Positions 43,731-52,754 of a stretch of 64,000 bases of DNA are shown here, piece by piece (positions within the stretch are counted from its first letter, which is position 1; every line of letters begins with the position of its first letter). This stretch comes from an uncultured Collinsella sp. (GTDB lineage: Bacteria; Actinomycetota; Coriobacteriia; Coriobacteriales; Coriobacteriaceae), in contig USAJ01000003.1 of assembly GCA_900552685.1 (NCBI GenBank), positions 61,029 through 125,028 of the forward strand. The letters run 5' to 3'. The notes under the pieces were generated by a model. It had not been told where the DNA came from and ran no database searches. It saw nothing but the letters and a program-made list of their open reading frames with translations. The position numbers were made by a program, and so were the translations under genes.

Positions 43731-44693
43731 TTAGTTGCCCGATGCCGTGCCTTGGCTCGAGTTGTCAGATGCCGTGCCGGACGCGGTTCCGCTCGAGCTG
43801 TTCGAGCTGTTGGTGTTGCTGCTGTCTGTTGTGCCCGTTCCCGACGTGGTGTCGCTCGTCTGGCCGCCCGTGCTCGGCTGCGAACCGTCAGTCGTTTGGC
43901 TTGAGTCGGTCGTGCCGGACGGCGTGCTGCTGTTGGCCGTAGAGGAATCGGTGCCCTGCGATTGGTTTTGGGCGTTCGAGGACGAATTGGCAGAGGTAGA
44001 ACTGTCTTGCGTATCGTCCGTCTGCGCCTGCTGATCCTGCGACTGGGTGTTGCCATTTGCATCGCTCTCGGTCGTGCGCGACGACAGGATTGGCTCGGGA
44101 CGCTCGCCCAGACCCTCACCGGCAGTGGTGATAAGGATGGCGCCGGCGCAGGCGATGACCGCGACGATGGCGATAGCGATCGAGAAGATGATGACCTTCT
44201 TTTGCGTCTGGCTGCGCTCTGCCGCCGCCTTGGCGCGCAGGCTGTTGGGGGCGACGCGCGCCGTGGTCGCGCGTCCCGCAACCTGGCGTATCTCCTGCGT
44301 GGTCGCGGCGCCACCTAGGTGCTCCTCGACATTGGGCTCAACGGGCTCATAGGCGCCGGCGGGGTAGTCGACGTCGGCATGCGTGCCCTTGATTGCTTCG
44401 GCGCTGGCGGAGATAAAGTGGCGATAGACCTGCGAGGACACAACAGTGATGACTGAGCTCACGGCGGCACCAATCACCGAGCCGGCAATGCCGATCTTTG
44501 AAGCAAGCGCCACGCTCGTGGCGGCAGCTGCGGCGCCGGCGATGATCTGGGGAATGGAAATGTCGTCAAACAGGCCCTTTTTGGGCGCGATGGCCATGGT
44601 CTGGCCGATGGAATGGTTTTCGTGAACGCCGTTGTTGAGCGATGCCGGCGTCATGACACGTGTGCGCGGCGCGTCGGTGTACTTGGTTGTCAT
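43731..44693 (-). CDS. Membrane protein with glycine/alanine helix and Ser/Thr-rich exterior tail
   Basis: 320 residues from ATG 44693 behind GGGAGG. Residues about 45-80 form a long Ala/Gly/Val hydrophobic segment (IIAGAAAAATSVALASKIGI...). Residues about 165-195 form a second helix (KKVIIFSIAIAIVAVIACAG). The last 120 residues are nearly all S, T, G, N, Q and D, a probable extracellular, disordered and possibly glycosylated tail. The layout resembles envelope proteins of Coriobacteriia. I know no function. Confidence 0.7.
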   Translation of the reverse strand: MTTKYTDAPRTRVMTPASLNNGVHENHSIGQTMAIAPKKGLFDDISIPQIIAGAAAAATSVALASKIGIAGSVIGAAVSSVITVVSSQVYRHFISASAEAIKGTHADVDYPAGAYEPVEPNVEEHLGGAATTQEIRQVAGRATTARVAPNSLRAKAAAERSQTQKKVIIFSIAIAIVAVIACAGAILITTAGEGLGERPEPILSSRTTESDANGNTQSQDQQAQTDDTQDSSTSANSSSNAQNQSQGTDSSTANSSTPSGTTDSSQTTDGSQPSTGGQTSDTTSGTGTTDSSNTNSSNSSSGTASGTASDNSSQGTASGN

Positions 44694-44867
44694 ACGGGGT
44701 CCTCCCGGTGTAAATCTGCTTCGTTTCGTGTAGCCATCAGGGTACCCACCAGATGTGAATCGTACGCGACATTTAACAGATACCATCAACTCATCAAGGG
44801 AGCTTGCTGTCTTTGGTGCAATAGCTTGATGCTAAACTGGATTAACGATTGCGAGGTGGTTTACGTG

Positions 44868-45086
44868 ATGTACCCGTATATGACATTCGAAGACGGTACC
44901 GAGGTCGTTCATTCTGACCTGATAACAGATGGGGATATCGAAAAGGTTATCGTGCATTTTGAACGACCGACGGTAGAGGGCTTCGACTCCGCTCGCTGTG
45001 AGTTGCCTTCCTGTTCGTGGACTGACTGGGAAGGGCATTTTACTCAGAGTGAAAAACGAGCTTTCGAAGAGTGTTTGAGCAAATAA
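44868..45086 (+). CDS. Small uncharacterised protein of a family seen near mobile regions
   Basis: 72 residues, ATG 44868 behind GAGGTGG. It begins MYPYMTFEDGTEVVHSDL and ends WTDWEGHFTQSEKRAFEECL. Short proteins with this MxPYMTxxDxTEVxHS start occur in many Firmicutes genomes without known role. Composition is lower in GC than flanking genes, so it may mark the left side of the acquired peptide cluster. It has its own transcription direction in common with the cluster, with a 100-bp gap to the DUF2087 gene. Confidence 0.6.
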   Translation: MYPYMTFEDGTEVVHSDLITDGDIEKVIVHFERPTVEGFDSARCELPSCSWTDWEGHFTQSEKRAFEECLSK

Positions 45087-45186
45087 TTTAGATTAGTTCG
45101 AGTTTAGTTCGAATAAAGAAGCCGAATACGATGACCTAAAGCGTATGCATTTTTAGTATTAGATGCGTATGAAATGGAGGATGTGA

Positions 45187-45468
45187 ATGGATGAGCTAAT
45201 AGACTTTAAAAAACGATTTCTCAAGAATGGCGAGCTGGTTTCAATTCCAAAAAAGGAAAGCTATAAAAGAATCATGCTGCTATGGGCCGTCTCTTTCTTT
45301 GAATTAAATACAAGTTATACGGAGCTTCAGGTTAATCGTGTGCTGTCACAGCTCTATCCTGATTATGCCGTGTTGAGGCGGTACTTGGTTGATTATGGAT
45401 TCCTATTAAGGGATGAGCGAGGCCTGAAATACGAGGTTAATCCTGATGTTCACGGTATTGAGAGCTAG
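45187..45468 (+). CDS. DUF2087-domain protein, likely regulator
   Basis: 93 residues, ATG 45187 behind GGAGG. It matches the DUF2087 core: KKESYKRIMLLWAVSFFELN, YTELQVNRVLSQLYPDYAVL, RRYLVDYGFLLRDERGLKYE. This resembles a winged-helix fold and is often fused to or placed near transcription regulators. It overlaps the MFS start by 23 bp, so the two are coupled. GC content is low compared with core genes. It may control the exporter/peptide cluster (inference). Confidence 0.8.
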   Translation: MDELIDFKKRFLKNGELVSIPKKESYKRIMLLWAVSFFELNTSYTELQVNRVLSQLYPDYAVLRRYLVDYGFLLRDERGLKYEVNPDVHGIES

Positions 45469-46630
45469 CCGTCCGGTTCGGGTCCTATATATTGCTAGAG
45501 GGATAAGCGAAATAGGCAATTGGTGTGCGAATATTGCTTTGCCAATGCTGATTTACGAGGTAACTCACGATGTTTCTGCAACTGCTTTGATGGTCTGCTG
45601 CAGATTTGCCCCCGCTCTGTTTTCAGTTGCGCTCGCGCAGCTGCCTCAGAAGATGGGTATCGGGACACTGCAGGCCATGAGATTGGCAGACTTAATTCGC
45701 GCGGGATTATTCGTTTGCTATATTTTTGTTGATAGTAAATGGAGTATGTTTGCTATTACGTGCGCGGTATCGCTTTGCCGAACGGTTGAAATGCCCTGCT
45801 TTTACTCGTTGTTAAGAGCCAATACGAATAGTATCAATCGCGACGTAATTAATAATTCGTTTGGGTTTCTGCAGAATTTGATGATGGTTCTGGGGCCAGT
45901 TGCCGGCGGTTTTGTTGTCGCTCAATTTGGGGCGGAGGCTGTTCTTGCATTAGACGCGCTTTCTTTTGCCGCGTCGTTCTGGTTGCTGCGAGATGTTCCG
46001 TCGGTTATCGAGGTTAATGATAAAGAGGGGATAAGCAAAAATGAAAAAAACTGGACTGCATTTAGTGATCTTAACGCGAAGCACTTGGCAATTGGTTTCC
46101 TATTAATCGATATTTCTAGTGGCGTGGCATTCGGCTCTCTGAATTCTCTTTTGCCAGCTATAGCGCAATTGCAATTTGACTCGTCATCGATACAATACGG
46201 ATTCCTTCAGAGTAGTCTTACAATCGGACTGTTGTTCGGAAATACAATATACGGTCGTTTAATCAGTGGTTCCGATTGCGTTAAATCATATTGTTTTGTG
46301 ACGTATCTTGCGCTCGGTGCGTATCTGGCGTTTGGCTATCGCTATGCGTCTGGGATATCGTTTATTTTCCTTTTTATCGTCGGTGCCGGAAACGCCATTC
46401 AAGATGTGCTTCTCATAACATCGCTGCAGGATTTGGCGAGAGACGGATCTGAATCGATGAGCCTGTTTTCAATTAGGGAGTCTTTGCAATCGGTTGCTGT
46501 TGTTATTTCAACACTCCTTGTTTCGCTGTTCACGAGCATCGCGATGTTCTCAATTCTCGTTACAGGACTTGGTGTATTTTCAATTATGATGGTAGTTGTG
46601 TTTCAATTGAATTATTTGCGAAAGATGTGA
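45446..46630 (+). CDS. MFS exporter of the peptide cluster
   Basis: 394 residues, 12 predicted membrane helices. Start motif RPVRVLYIARGISEIGNWCA and the mid region GPVAGGFVVAQFGAEAVLAL are typical of the MefA-like/TIGR00900-type efflux subgroup of MFS. Overlaps the DUF2087 gene and is followed after 7 bp by the radical SAM gene. The likely job is export of, or self-protection against, the modified peptide encoded at 48973. A macrolide-type efflux pump with another substrate is the alternative. Confidence 0.85.
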   Translation: MFTVLRASRPVRVLYIARGISEIGNWCANIALPMLIYEVTHDVSATALMVCCRFAPALFSVALAQLPQKMGIGTLQAMRLADLIRAGLFVCYIFVDSKWSMFAITCAVSLCRTVEMPCFYSLLRANTNSINRDVINNSFGFLQNLMMVLGPVAGGFVVAQFGAEAVLALDALSFAASFWLLRDVPSVIEVNDKEGISKNEKNWTAFSDLNAKHLAIGFLLIDISSGVAFGSLNSLLPAIAQLQFDSSSIQYGFLQSSLTIGLLFGNTIYGRLISGSDCVKSYCFVTYLALGAYLAFGYRYASGISFIFLFIVGAGNAIQDVLLITSLQDLARDGSESMSLFSIRESLQSVAVVISTLLVSLFTSIAMFSILVTGLGVFSIMMVVVFQLNYLRKM

Positions 46631-46637
46631 CGTTGAT

Positions 46638-48959
46638 ATGCCTAAAACGCTTTTAGTATTTCCCCCAGGATGGAGTCCAGTGGGGCCGTATCTTGCCTTG
46701 CCTGTTTTGAAGTCATATCTTCAAGAGGTTGAACAATACAAAGTTGACATTGTTGACTTAAACGTGGAATTTTACGATGACCTCCTATCTTTTAGACATG
46801 TCGAAGAGTGCTGTAAAAGGTATCGGGAATCAAAGGATTCGTTTAGTTCGAATGTTCAATTAACAATCGAGTTGATACAAAAGTCAGCACTTAATGTTGA
46901 CGAGGCAAAAGATATTTTCAGATCGAAGAGATACTTTAATCTAAAAGAAAGACAATATGCTGAAAACATTTTTAGAAATGCACTCTATATCATAAATCAC
47001 GTCTCATATGGAGTTAAATACACGTTCAACTCCATAGATCTGCCCTATGATTATTATTCGACACCAGAAATAATGAAATCGCTTGCGGATACCTTGCATA
47101 ATCCGTTTATTTCCTTCTATGAAACTGCCTTTCTTAAGCGTATTCAGAGGGAAAAAATCGAGTTTATTGGGATTTCGGTGAGCGGCTGTTTCCAATTGAT
47201 TTCTGCAGTTACGTTAGCGAAACTGATTAAAGAAGAATGTCCATCTGTTAAACACGTCTCATTGGGCGGCAATTACATTACTCGTTTAGCAGATGACTGC
47301 ATGAAAGAATGGCATCCCTTTTTTGAATACATTGATTCGATAATGATGTATGACGGCGAAGAGCCGCTTGCACGTCTTCTTGAGGCTCTTGACTCTGGTG
47401 ATGACAATCTCGACTGTGTTCCAAACCTTTGCCATGCTAAAGGTGGAAAGATATATAAAAACCATCGGATTGAGCAAACATTTATCAACGATACAGTTCC
47501 CGATTTCGATGGCTTCGCCCTTTCTAAATACTTCATGCCTGAGTTAATATTGCCGGTTTATTCCTCTAGGCAGTGTTTTAATCATTGCGCCTTCTGCACC
47601 ATTCCCGGTGCTACCGGTGGTTGTTACCGAAAGATGCCTATATCGAGAGTATTTGAAATAATGTGTCGGTTAAATGAATAATACGGCACGAGAGTTTTCT
47701 CTTTTGTGGATGAAACATTCGAAGGCAAAAGAATGGAGCAACTCGCGGATGAAATAAACGCATCGGGAAAAACGTTTTTCTGGCATGGAGAAACGAGGTT
47801 CTCTCCAACCCTAAGTACAGACGTTTTCAACAAGATATACCAAAGTGGATGTAGGCAGATTCAGTTTGGCCTCGAGTCATACAACCAAAGAGTTCTTGAT
47901 CTAATGAAGAAGAACACGAGAGTTGATTGGATTGATCGCAATATCCATGATTGTCTCAATGCGGGTATTCCTGTTCATCTATTCTTTATGATTGGCTTTC
48001 CGACCGAAACTAAAGAAGAGGCTCTGAACACCTTAGCTTATACAGAGAATGTTTTGAATTATTCAAAACAGGTATGTGGTGTTCCATATTCCACGAGAGG
48101 ATTTACGAATTTTGGTCTCGTTATGGGGTCGGATGTTTGGAATCATCCCGATAAGTATGGTGTCTCTGTAATGCCGAAGTCCCAATATGAGGATTTGCGC
48201 CTCGAAGTGGATTATGTTTCAGGCACTGGTTTAACTTTAAATGAAGCAAAATCCTTATCTGATGAGCATCATATTGATTTTTATATGCAAGAGGTCATAA
48301 ACGGTAGCGACACAATTGACTTGCCCCAGCGGCTTCATATTTCAGAGGTGACCTGGATCCTAGATTCTATTCACGCTGTCAGGTATAAGGGACATTTGAC
48401 CAAAGTAAAGCGACGGCTAACTAGTCTAAATCCAGCTGATCGAATCTGGCTGGATTCCAAGACCTCTGTCGTGCTCGTTGAGCCATTTGCCTACTTCTAT
48501 AATTCTGAATACCATCATGTCTATGCTGTTTCCCAGTTGGTATACCTTAAGTTGGCCCGTTTATTGGAGGCCGATTGTAGCATTTCTCTTATCCTTGATC
48601 AGGGCGACCTCGAGCTGACAAGGGCGATAGAAGAACTGTTGCATTATGGATTGCTGAATACAAATATCGATGCCGATTATGTAATGCACGATAATGGTTT
48701 TCAATTGGTTAAAAGTTCGTTTGTGAAAGAAGTCGGACGCTCAAAAGAGGGGTTAAGAGTACTGCTGAGTTGTGCCACCCATAGAATGTGTGCGGTTAAT
48801 GATTTTTCGTTCGCTTTGCTTTCGTTGTTTGAAAAGCCGATTACTAAGAACGAGGTGCGCGACATTTTGAAAAAAGAGGGACTATCGGCAAACGAGGAGC
48901 AACTAAACAAGTTGGTTGATAATTGCATGAAAGCAGATATACTACAATTGATTAGATAG
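46638..48959 (+). pseudogene. B12-binding radical SAM enzyme, probable peptide maturase, interrupted by one in-frame TAA
   Basis: One frame of 773 residues apart from TAA at 47679-47681. Part 1 (46638-47681): LVFPPGWSPVGPYLALPVLK start of a B12-binding domain, IGISVSGCFQLISAVTLAKL, then the radical SAM motif RQCFNHCAFC (CxxxCxxC). Part 2 continues directly: YGTRVFSFVDETFEGKRM, then IQFGLESYNQRVLDLMKK and FFMIGFPTETKEEAL. Two PqqD-like winged-helix segments near the end (for instance VNDFSFALLSLFEKPITKNE) could bind a leader peptide. TAA replaces what was likely a Lys codon. A restart at 47706 would lack the Fe-S Cys motif. Confidence 0.8.
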
Positions 48960-48972
48960 AGGAGGTTTCTGC

Positions 48973-49083
48973 ATGGACGTTATTAACAAAGATCTCTTGG
49001 AGCAACTGAAAGAGTTTCAGGAAAAGTGCGTCGTGGTAGAAGTGTTCGACTTTGAGGACTACATGGATAAATTCTGCCATTAG
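48973..49083 (+). CDS. Candidate RiPP precursor peptide, 36 residues
   Basis: ATG 48973 has a strong GAGGAGG (48959-48965) and follows the radical SAM stop by 13 bp. The first half, MDVINKDLLEQLKEFQEK, is an amphipathic helix suited to be a leader. The second half starts CVVVEVFDFEDYMDKFCH and has Cys at both ends with aromatic and acidic residues between. A strong terminator follows, so this is the last gene of the cluster. Too short for standard gene callers. Leader/core division is my inference. Confidence 0.65.
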   Translation: MDVINKDLLEQLKEFQEKCVVVEVFDFEDYMDKFCH

Positions 49084-49107
49084 TTTCGAAATTTACTCGC
49101 CTCGCTT

Positions 49108-49142
49108 AAAGGAGAAGTCGATTATCGATTTCTCCTTTTTAA
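49108..49142 (+). terminator. Terminator of the peptide cluster
   Basis: GGAGAA-GTCGAT and ATCGATTTCTCC form the stem, followed by TTTTTAATT. Confidence 0.85.
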
Positions 49143-49270
49143 TTAAAGATATTATTGAAATACATGCTCTTAGCACAGGTTGGCCTCTCAGTAAACTGGG
49201 AGGTTGCTTTGGCTAGTTAGAGATATGTGAACGTCCGTTAGACTGAATCTCAGGGTAGAAGGGGCCTCCA

Positions 49271-51271
49271 GTGTCCAGATCAACAAGGCAATGCTGCGTT
49301 TCGGCTAATAAGAACGATGGCTTTTTGCGTGTGGCGGCGGCGTCGCCGCAGATTCGCGTTGCCGATGTCGAGGACAATGTCGAGGTTGCATTGGCGGCTG
49401 TTCGCGAGGCTGCCGAGCGCGGCGTTCGCGCGCTGGTGCTGCCCGAGCTCAACTTGTGCGGCTATACCGCGGCCGACCTGTTCCATAATCGCACGCTGCT
49501 GCATGCCTGCGAGGCTGCTTTGGTGCATATCCTCGATGAGACTCGTGAGCTGCCGATTGTCTTTACCATCGGTCTTCCCGTTGCGGTTGCCGAGAATATC
49601 TACAACTGCGCCGCCGTGTGCTGCGCGGGCGAGCTTTTGGGCCTCACGGCCAAGAAGTATCTGCCCAACTATGGCGAGTTCTACGAGCGCCGCTGGTTTG
49701 CTCCGGCGCCCGCAGATCCTGTGTGGGTCGAGTTTGCCGGTCAGGGTCCGGTTCCGCTGGGTTCGGAGCTTGTCTACCGCTGCTGTGACGAGGGTGCCGA
49801 GGATATGGTGCTGGGCGTTGAGGTCTGCGAGGACCTGTGGGTGCCGGCGCCCCCTTCGACCGAGATGGCGCTTGCCGGTGCGACGGTGATCCTCAACCCG
49901 TCGGCCTCGGACGAGATTATCGGCAAGGCAGATTACCGACGCAGCCTCATATCCAACCAGAGCGCGCGCCTGTACTGTGCCTATGCCTATGCAGATGCGA
50001 GCGAGGGCGAGTCCACGACCGACATGGTCTTTGCGGGCGAGAACCTCGTCTACGAAAACGGATCTAAGCTCGCCGCCACGAAGCTTCTTACCTGCGATAT
50101 GGCGGTGGCCGATGTCGATCTTGACCGTCTGGTTGCCGAGCGCCGCCGCTCGACGACGTGGACGCGCGCGGACGATGCGCCGGAGGCCACGACCGTTGAG
50201 TTTTCGTTTGAGGGCGTGCTGACGGACGAACCTGTCCTGCGCGATGCACTCGACATCGACCGAGTCTTCCCCCGCGCTCCCTTTGTGCCGGCCGACCACG
50301 GTGATCTGGCTGAGCGTTGCGAGACTATCCTCGACCTGCAGACCGCCGGCCTCAAGACCCGCCTTGCCCATACGGGCACCAAGGCGGCCGTCATCGGCCT
50401 TTCGGGCGGCCTCGATTCCACGCTGGCGCTCCTCGTGACCGTGCGTGCGTTCGACGCCTTGGGCCTGCCGCGCACCGGTATCACGGCCGTGTCCATGCCT
50501 GGCTTTGGCACGACGCATCGCACCAAGTCCAATGCCGAGTCGCTTGCCCGCGACCTGGGTGTGAGCTTCCGCGAGGTTTCGATCCACGCGGCTGTGGAGC
50601 AGCACTTCAAGGACATTGAGCACGACCCGGCAGTTCAGGACGTGACCTACGAGAACAGCCAGGCCCGCGAGCGCACGCAGATTTTGATGGACTTGGCCAA
50701 CCAGGCTGGCGGTTTTGTCATCGGCACGGGCGACCTGTCGGAGCTGGCGCTCGGCTGGGCTACCTATAACGGCGACCACATGAGCATGTACGCCGTCAAC
50801 GCGAGCGTACCCAAGACGCTCGTGCGTCACTTGGTGCGCTATGCCGCCGATGTCTTTGGCGGGCGTATTGCCGAGGTCTTGCTCGACATCCTCGATACGC
50901 CGGTATCTCCCGAGCTTCTGCCGCCCACGGGCGACGGCGAGATTGCGCAGAAGACCGAGGATTTGGTGGGCCCGTACGAGCTGCACGACTACTTCCTCTA
51001 CTACCTACTGCGTTTTGGCTTTGAGCCGGGCAAGATCTACCGCATGGCGCTCAAGAGCTTCGAGGGCGTCTACGACGCCAAGACCGTCCACACGTGGCTA
51101 CGTACGTTCTACCGTCGCTTCTTTGCCCAGCAGTTTAAGCGCAGCTGCCTGCCCGATGGTCCCAAGGTGGGCTCGGTGACGCTCAGTCCGCGCGGCGATT
51201 GGCGTATGCCGAGTGACGCCAGCTCGCGTCTGTGGCTTGCGCTGATCGACGCGCTCAATCCAGTTGACTAA
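49271..51271 (+). CDS. nadE: Glutamine-dependent NAD(+) synthetase
   Basis: 666 residues from GTG 49271 (GAAGGGG upstream). N-terminal nitrilase-type glutaminase: Glu in LVLPELNLCGYT, Lys in LTAKKYLPNYGEFYERRWF, Cys in LGVEVCEDLW. C-terminal NAD synthase: PP-loop VIGLSGGLDSTLALL, then FVIGTGDLSELALGW and YNGDHMSMYAVNASVPKTL. It amidates deamido-NAD with glutamine-derived ammonia in the last step of NAD synthesis. Length fits the two-domain type. The first fifteen residues before the nitrilase fold are poorly conserved, so the start is slightly uncertain. Confidence 0.95.
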   Translation: MSRSTRQCCVSANKNDGFLRVAAASPQIRVADVEDNVEVALAAVREAAERGVRALVLPELNLCGYTAADLFHNRTLLHACEAALVHILDETRELPIVFTIGLPVAVAENIYNCAAVCCAGELLGLTAKKYLPNYGEFYERRWFAPAPADPVWVEFAGQGPVPLGSELVYRCCDEGAEDMVLGVEVCEDLWVPAPPSTEMALAGATVILNPSASDEIIGKADYRRSLISNQSARLYCAYAYADASEGESTTDMVFAGENLVYENGSKLAATKLLTCDMAVADVDLDRLVAERRRSTTWTRADDAPEATTVEFSFEGVLTDEPVLRDALDIDRVFPRAPFVPADHGDLAERCETILDLQTAGLKTRLAHTGTKAAVIGLSGGLDSTLALLVTVRAFDALGLPRTGITAVSMPGFGTTHRTKSNAESLARDLGVSFREVSIHAAVEQHFKDIEHDPAVQDVTYENSQARERTQILMDLANQAGGFVIGTGDLSELALGWATYNGDHMSMYAVNASVPKTLVRHLVRYAADVFGGRIAEVLLDILDTPVSPELLPPTGDGEIAQKTEDLVGPYELHDYFLYYLLRFGFEPGKIYRMALKSFEGVYDAKTVHTWLRTFYRRFFAQQFKRSCLPDGPKVGSVTLSPRGDWRMPSDASSRLWLALIDALNPVD

Positions 51272-51339
51272 GGTTGGCTAAATTGAACCAATACGGGGGT
51301 TGCAAGCGTTACACTTTTGCAATCTGATGGCCCGTATCG

Positions 51340-51370
51340 CGCGGCGCTCTTGTCGGAGCGCCGCGTTTTT
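51340..51370 (+). terminator. Terminator after nadE, 19 bp before the aminotransferase gene
   Basis: CGCGGCGCTC pairs with GAGCGCCGCG, then TTTTT. The close distance to the next start means it can also act as an attenuator if that gene's promoter lies upstream. Confidence 0.85.
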
Positions 51371-51389
51371 CATATCGAAAGGTGGCACC

Positions 51390-52553
51390 ATGCAGGCATC
51401 GCAGCGTCTCGACCGCTTTGGCGCGGAGGTCTTCGCCTCGCTCAACAACAAGCTTCTCGCGCTGAAGACTCAGGGCAAGACCATTTACAACATGAGCGTG
51501 GGCACGCCCGACTTTAAGCCGTACGACCACGTGGTCGAGGCGCTCACGCAGGCAGCCCAAGATCCCGAGATGTGGAAGTATGCCCTGCGCGACCTGCCCG
51601 AGCTCAAGCAAGCCGTATGCGATTACTATGAGCGTCGCTTTGGTGTCTCCGGCATTACGCCGTCCATGGTGCAGTCGTGCAACGGCACGCAGGAGGGCGT
51701 GGGCCATTTGGGCCTGGCCCTGCTCGATCCGGGCGACACTATTTTGGTTCCCGATCCGTGCTACCCGGTGTTTGAGGCTGGTGCCAAGATCGCCGATGCC
51801 AAGCTCGAGTACTATCCGCTGGTTGCCGAGCACAATTACCTGCCCTATGTGGCGGGCATCGATCCCGAGGTGGCCGATCGTGCCAAGTATATGATCGTGT
51901 CGCTGCCCGCCAACCCGGTGGGCTCGGTGGGCACGCCCGAGGTCTACGAGGAGATCATCGCTTTCGCCCGCGAGCACGACCTGCTGATCGTCCATGACAA
52001 CGCATACTCCGACATCGTGTTCGACGGCGAGCCGGGCGGCAGCTTCTTGCAGTATCCCGGTGCGCTTGAGGTGGGCGTGGAGTTCTTCTCGCTCTCCAAG
52101 TCGTTTAACGTCACCGGTGCCCGCATCGGCTTTTTGGTCGGTCGCGAGGATGTGGTCTCGGCCTTTGCCAAGCTGCGCGGCCAGATCGACTTCGGCATGT
52201 TCTTCCCGATCCAGAAGGCCGCCATCGCCTGCCTGAACGGTCCGCGCGATGAGGTCGAGGCGCAGCGTCTGAAGTACCAGGAGCGCCGCGATGCCCTGTG
52301 CGACGGTCTTGAGGGCTTGGGCTGGGAGCGCCCCAACGCGCATGGCTCTATGTTTGTGTGGGCCAAGCTTCCCGGTGGCCGCACCGATTCCATGGCGTTT
52401 TGCGAGGAGCTTATGGAGAAGGCCGGCGTTGTGGTGACGCCGGGCGCGAGCTTTGGTCCTTCGGGCGAGGGGCACGTGCGCATGGCGCTGGTCTTGCCGC
52501 CCGACCAGATCGCTTTGGCTGTCGAGGCCATTCGCGAGGCGGGCCTGTATTAG
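51390..52553 (+). CDS. Class I/II PLP aminotransferase, possible (N-acetyl-)LL-diaminopimelate aminotransferase
   Basis: 387 residues from ATG 51390 behind AAAGGTGG. The PLP-Lys is in FFSLSKSFNVTGARIGFLVG and the cofactor Asp/Tyr in LLIVHDNAYSDIVFDG. The sequence resembles the DapL/DapC and PatA group of subfamily I-gamma/I-beta aminotransferases. With dapH at 57102 and an M20 deacetylase at 61282, an N-acetyl-diaminopimelate role would fit (inference). Aspartate or aromatic aminotransferase activity cannot be excluded. Confidence 0.8.
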   Translation: MQASQRLDRFGAEVFASLNNKLLALKTQGKTIYNMSVGTPDFKPYDHVVEALTQAAQDPEMWKYALRDLPELKQAVCDYYERRFGVSGITPSMVQSCNGTQEGVGHLGLALLDPGDTILVPDPCYPVFEAGAKIADAKLEYYPLVAEHNYLPYVAGIDPEVADRAKYMIVSLPANPVGSVGTPEVYEEIIAFAREHDLLIVHDNAYSDIVFDGEPGGSFLQYPGALEVGVEFFSLSKSFNVTGARIGFLVGREDVVSAFAKLRGQIDFGMFFPIQKAAIACLNGPRDEVEAQRLKYQERRDALCDGLEGLGWERPNAHGSMFVWAKLPGGRTDSMAFCEELMEKAGVVVTPGASFGPSGEGHVRMALVLPPDQIALAVEAIREAGLY

Positions 52554-52697
52554 AAAGGTATTTTGGCTCGTCAATATATCGAAACCGATTTCGTGCAGTT
52601 ATTTTACGAATCCTGCAAACAATTTCGGTAAACGGTCGATTTTTGGCTGCGAATAGGAGCATAATCAAAGTCCCGATTGGATGTATTGGGATTACGA

Positions 52698-52732
52698 CAA
52701 GCCGCTCGGGTCGTTCCCGGGCGGCTTGTTTG
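52698..52732 (+). terminator. Hairpin between aminotransferase and ldh
   Basis: CAAGCCGCTCGGG pairs with CCCGGGCGGCTTG (one G-U), then TTTG. Terminator of the upstream gene or attenuator in the ldh leader. Confidence 0.65.
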
Positions 52733-52754
52733 TGGAGTGAGATGGGAGTTTCTA

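Noticed and set aside
47679..47681. TAA in the radical SAM gene as a recoded codon
   Set aside because: Known natural recoding for selenocysteine uses TGA and for pyrrolysine TAG; no structure or context for TAA recoding is visible, so mutation or error is simpler.
49280..50986. 568-residue minus-strand frame opposite nadE
   Set aside because: Shadow frame; nadE has both catalytic domains intact.
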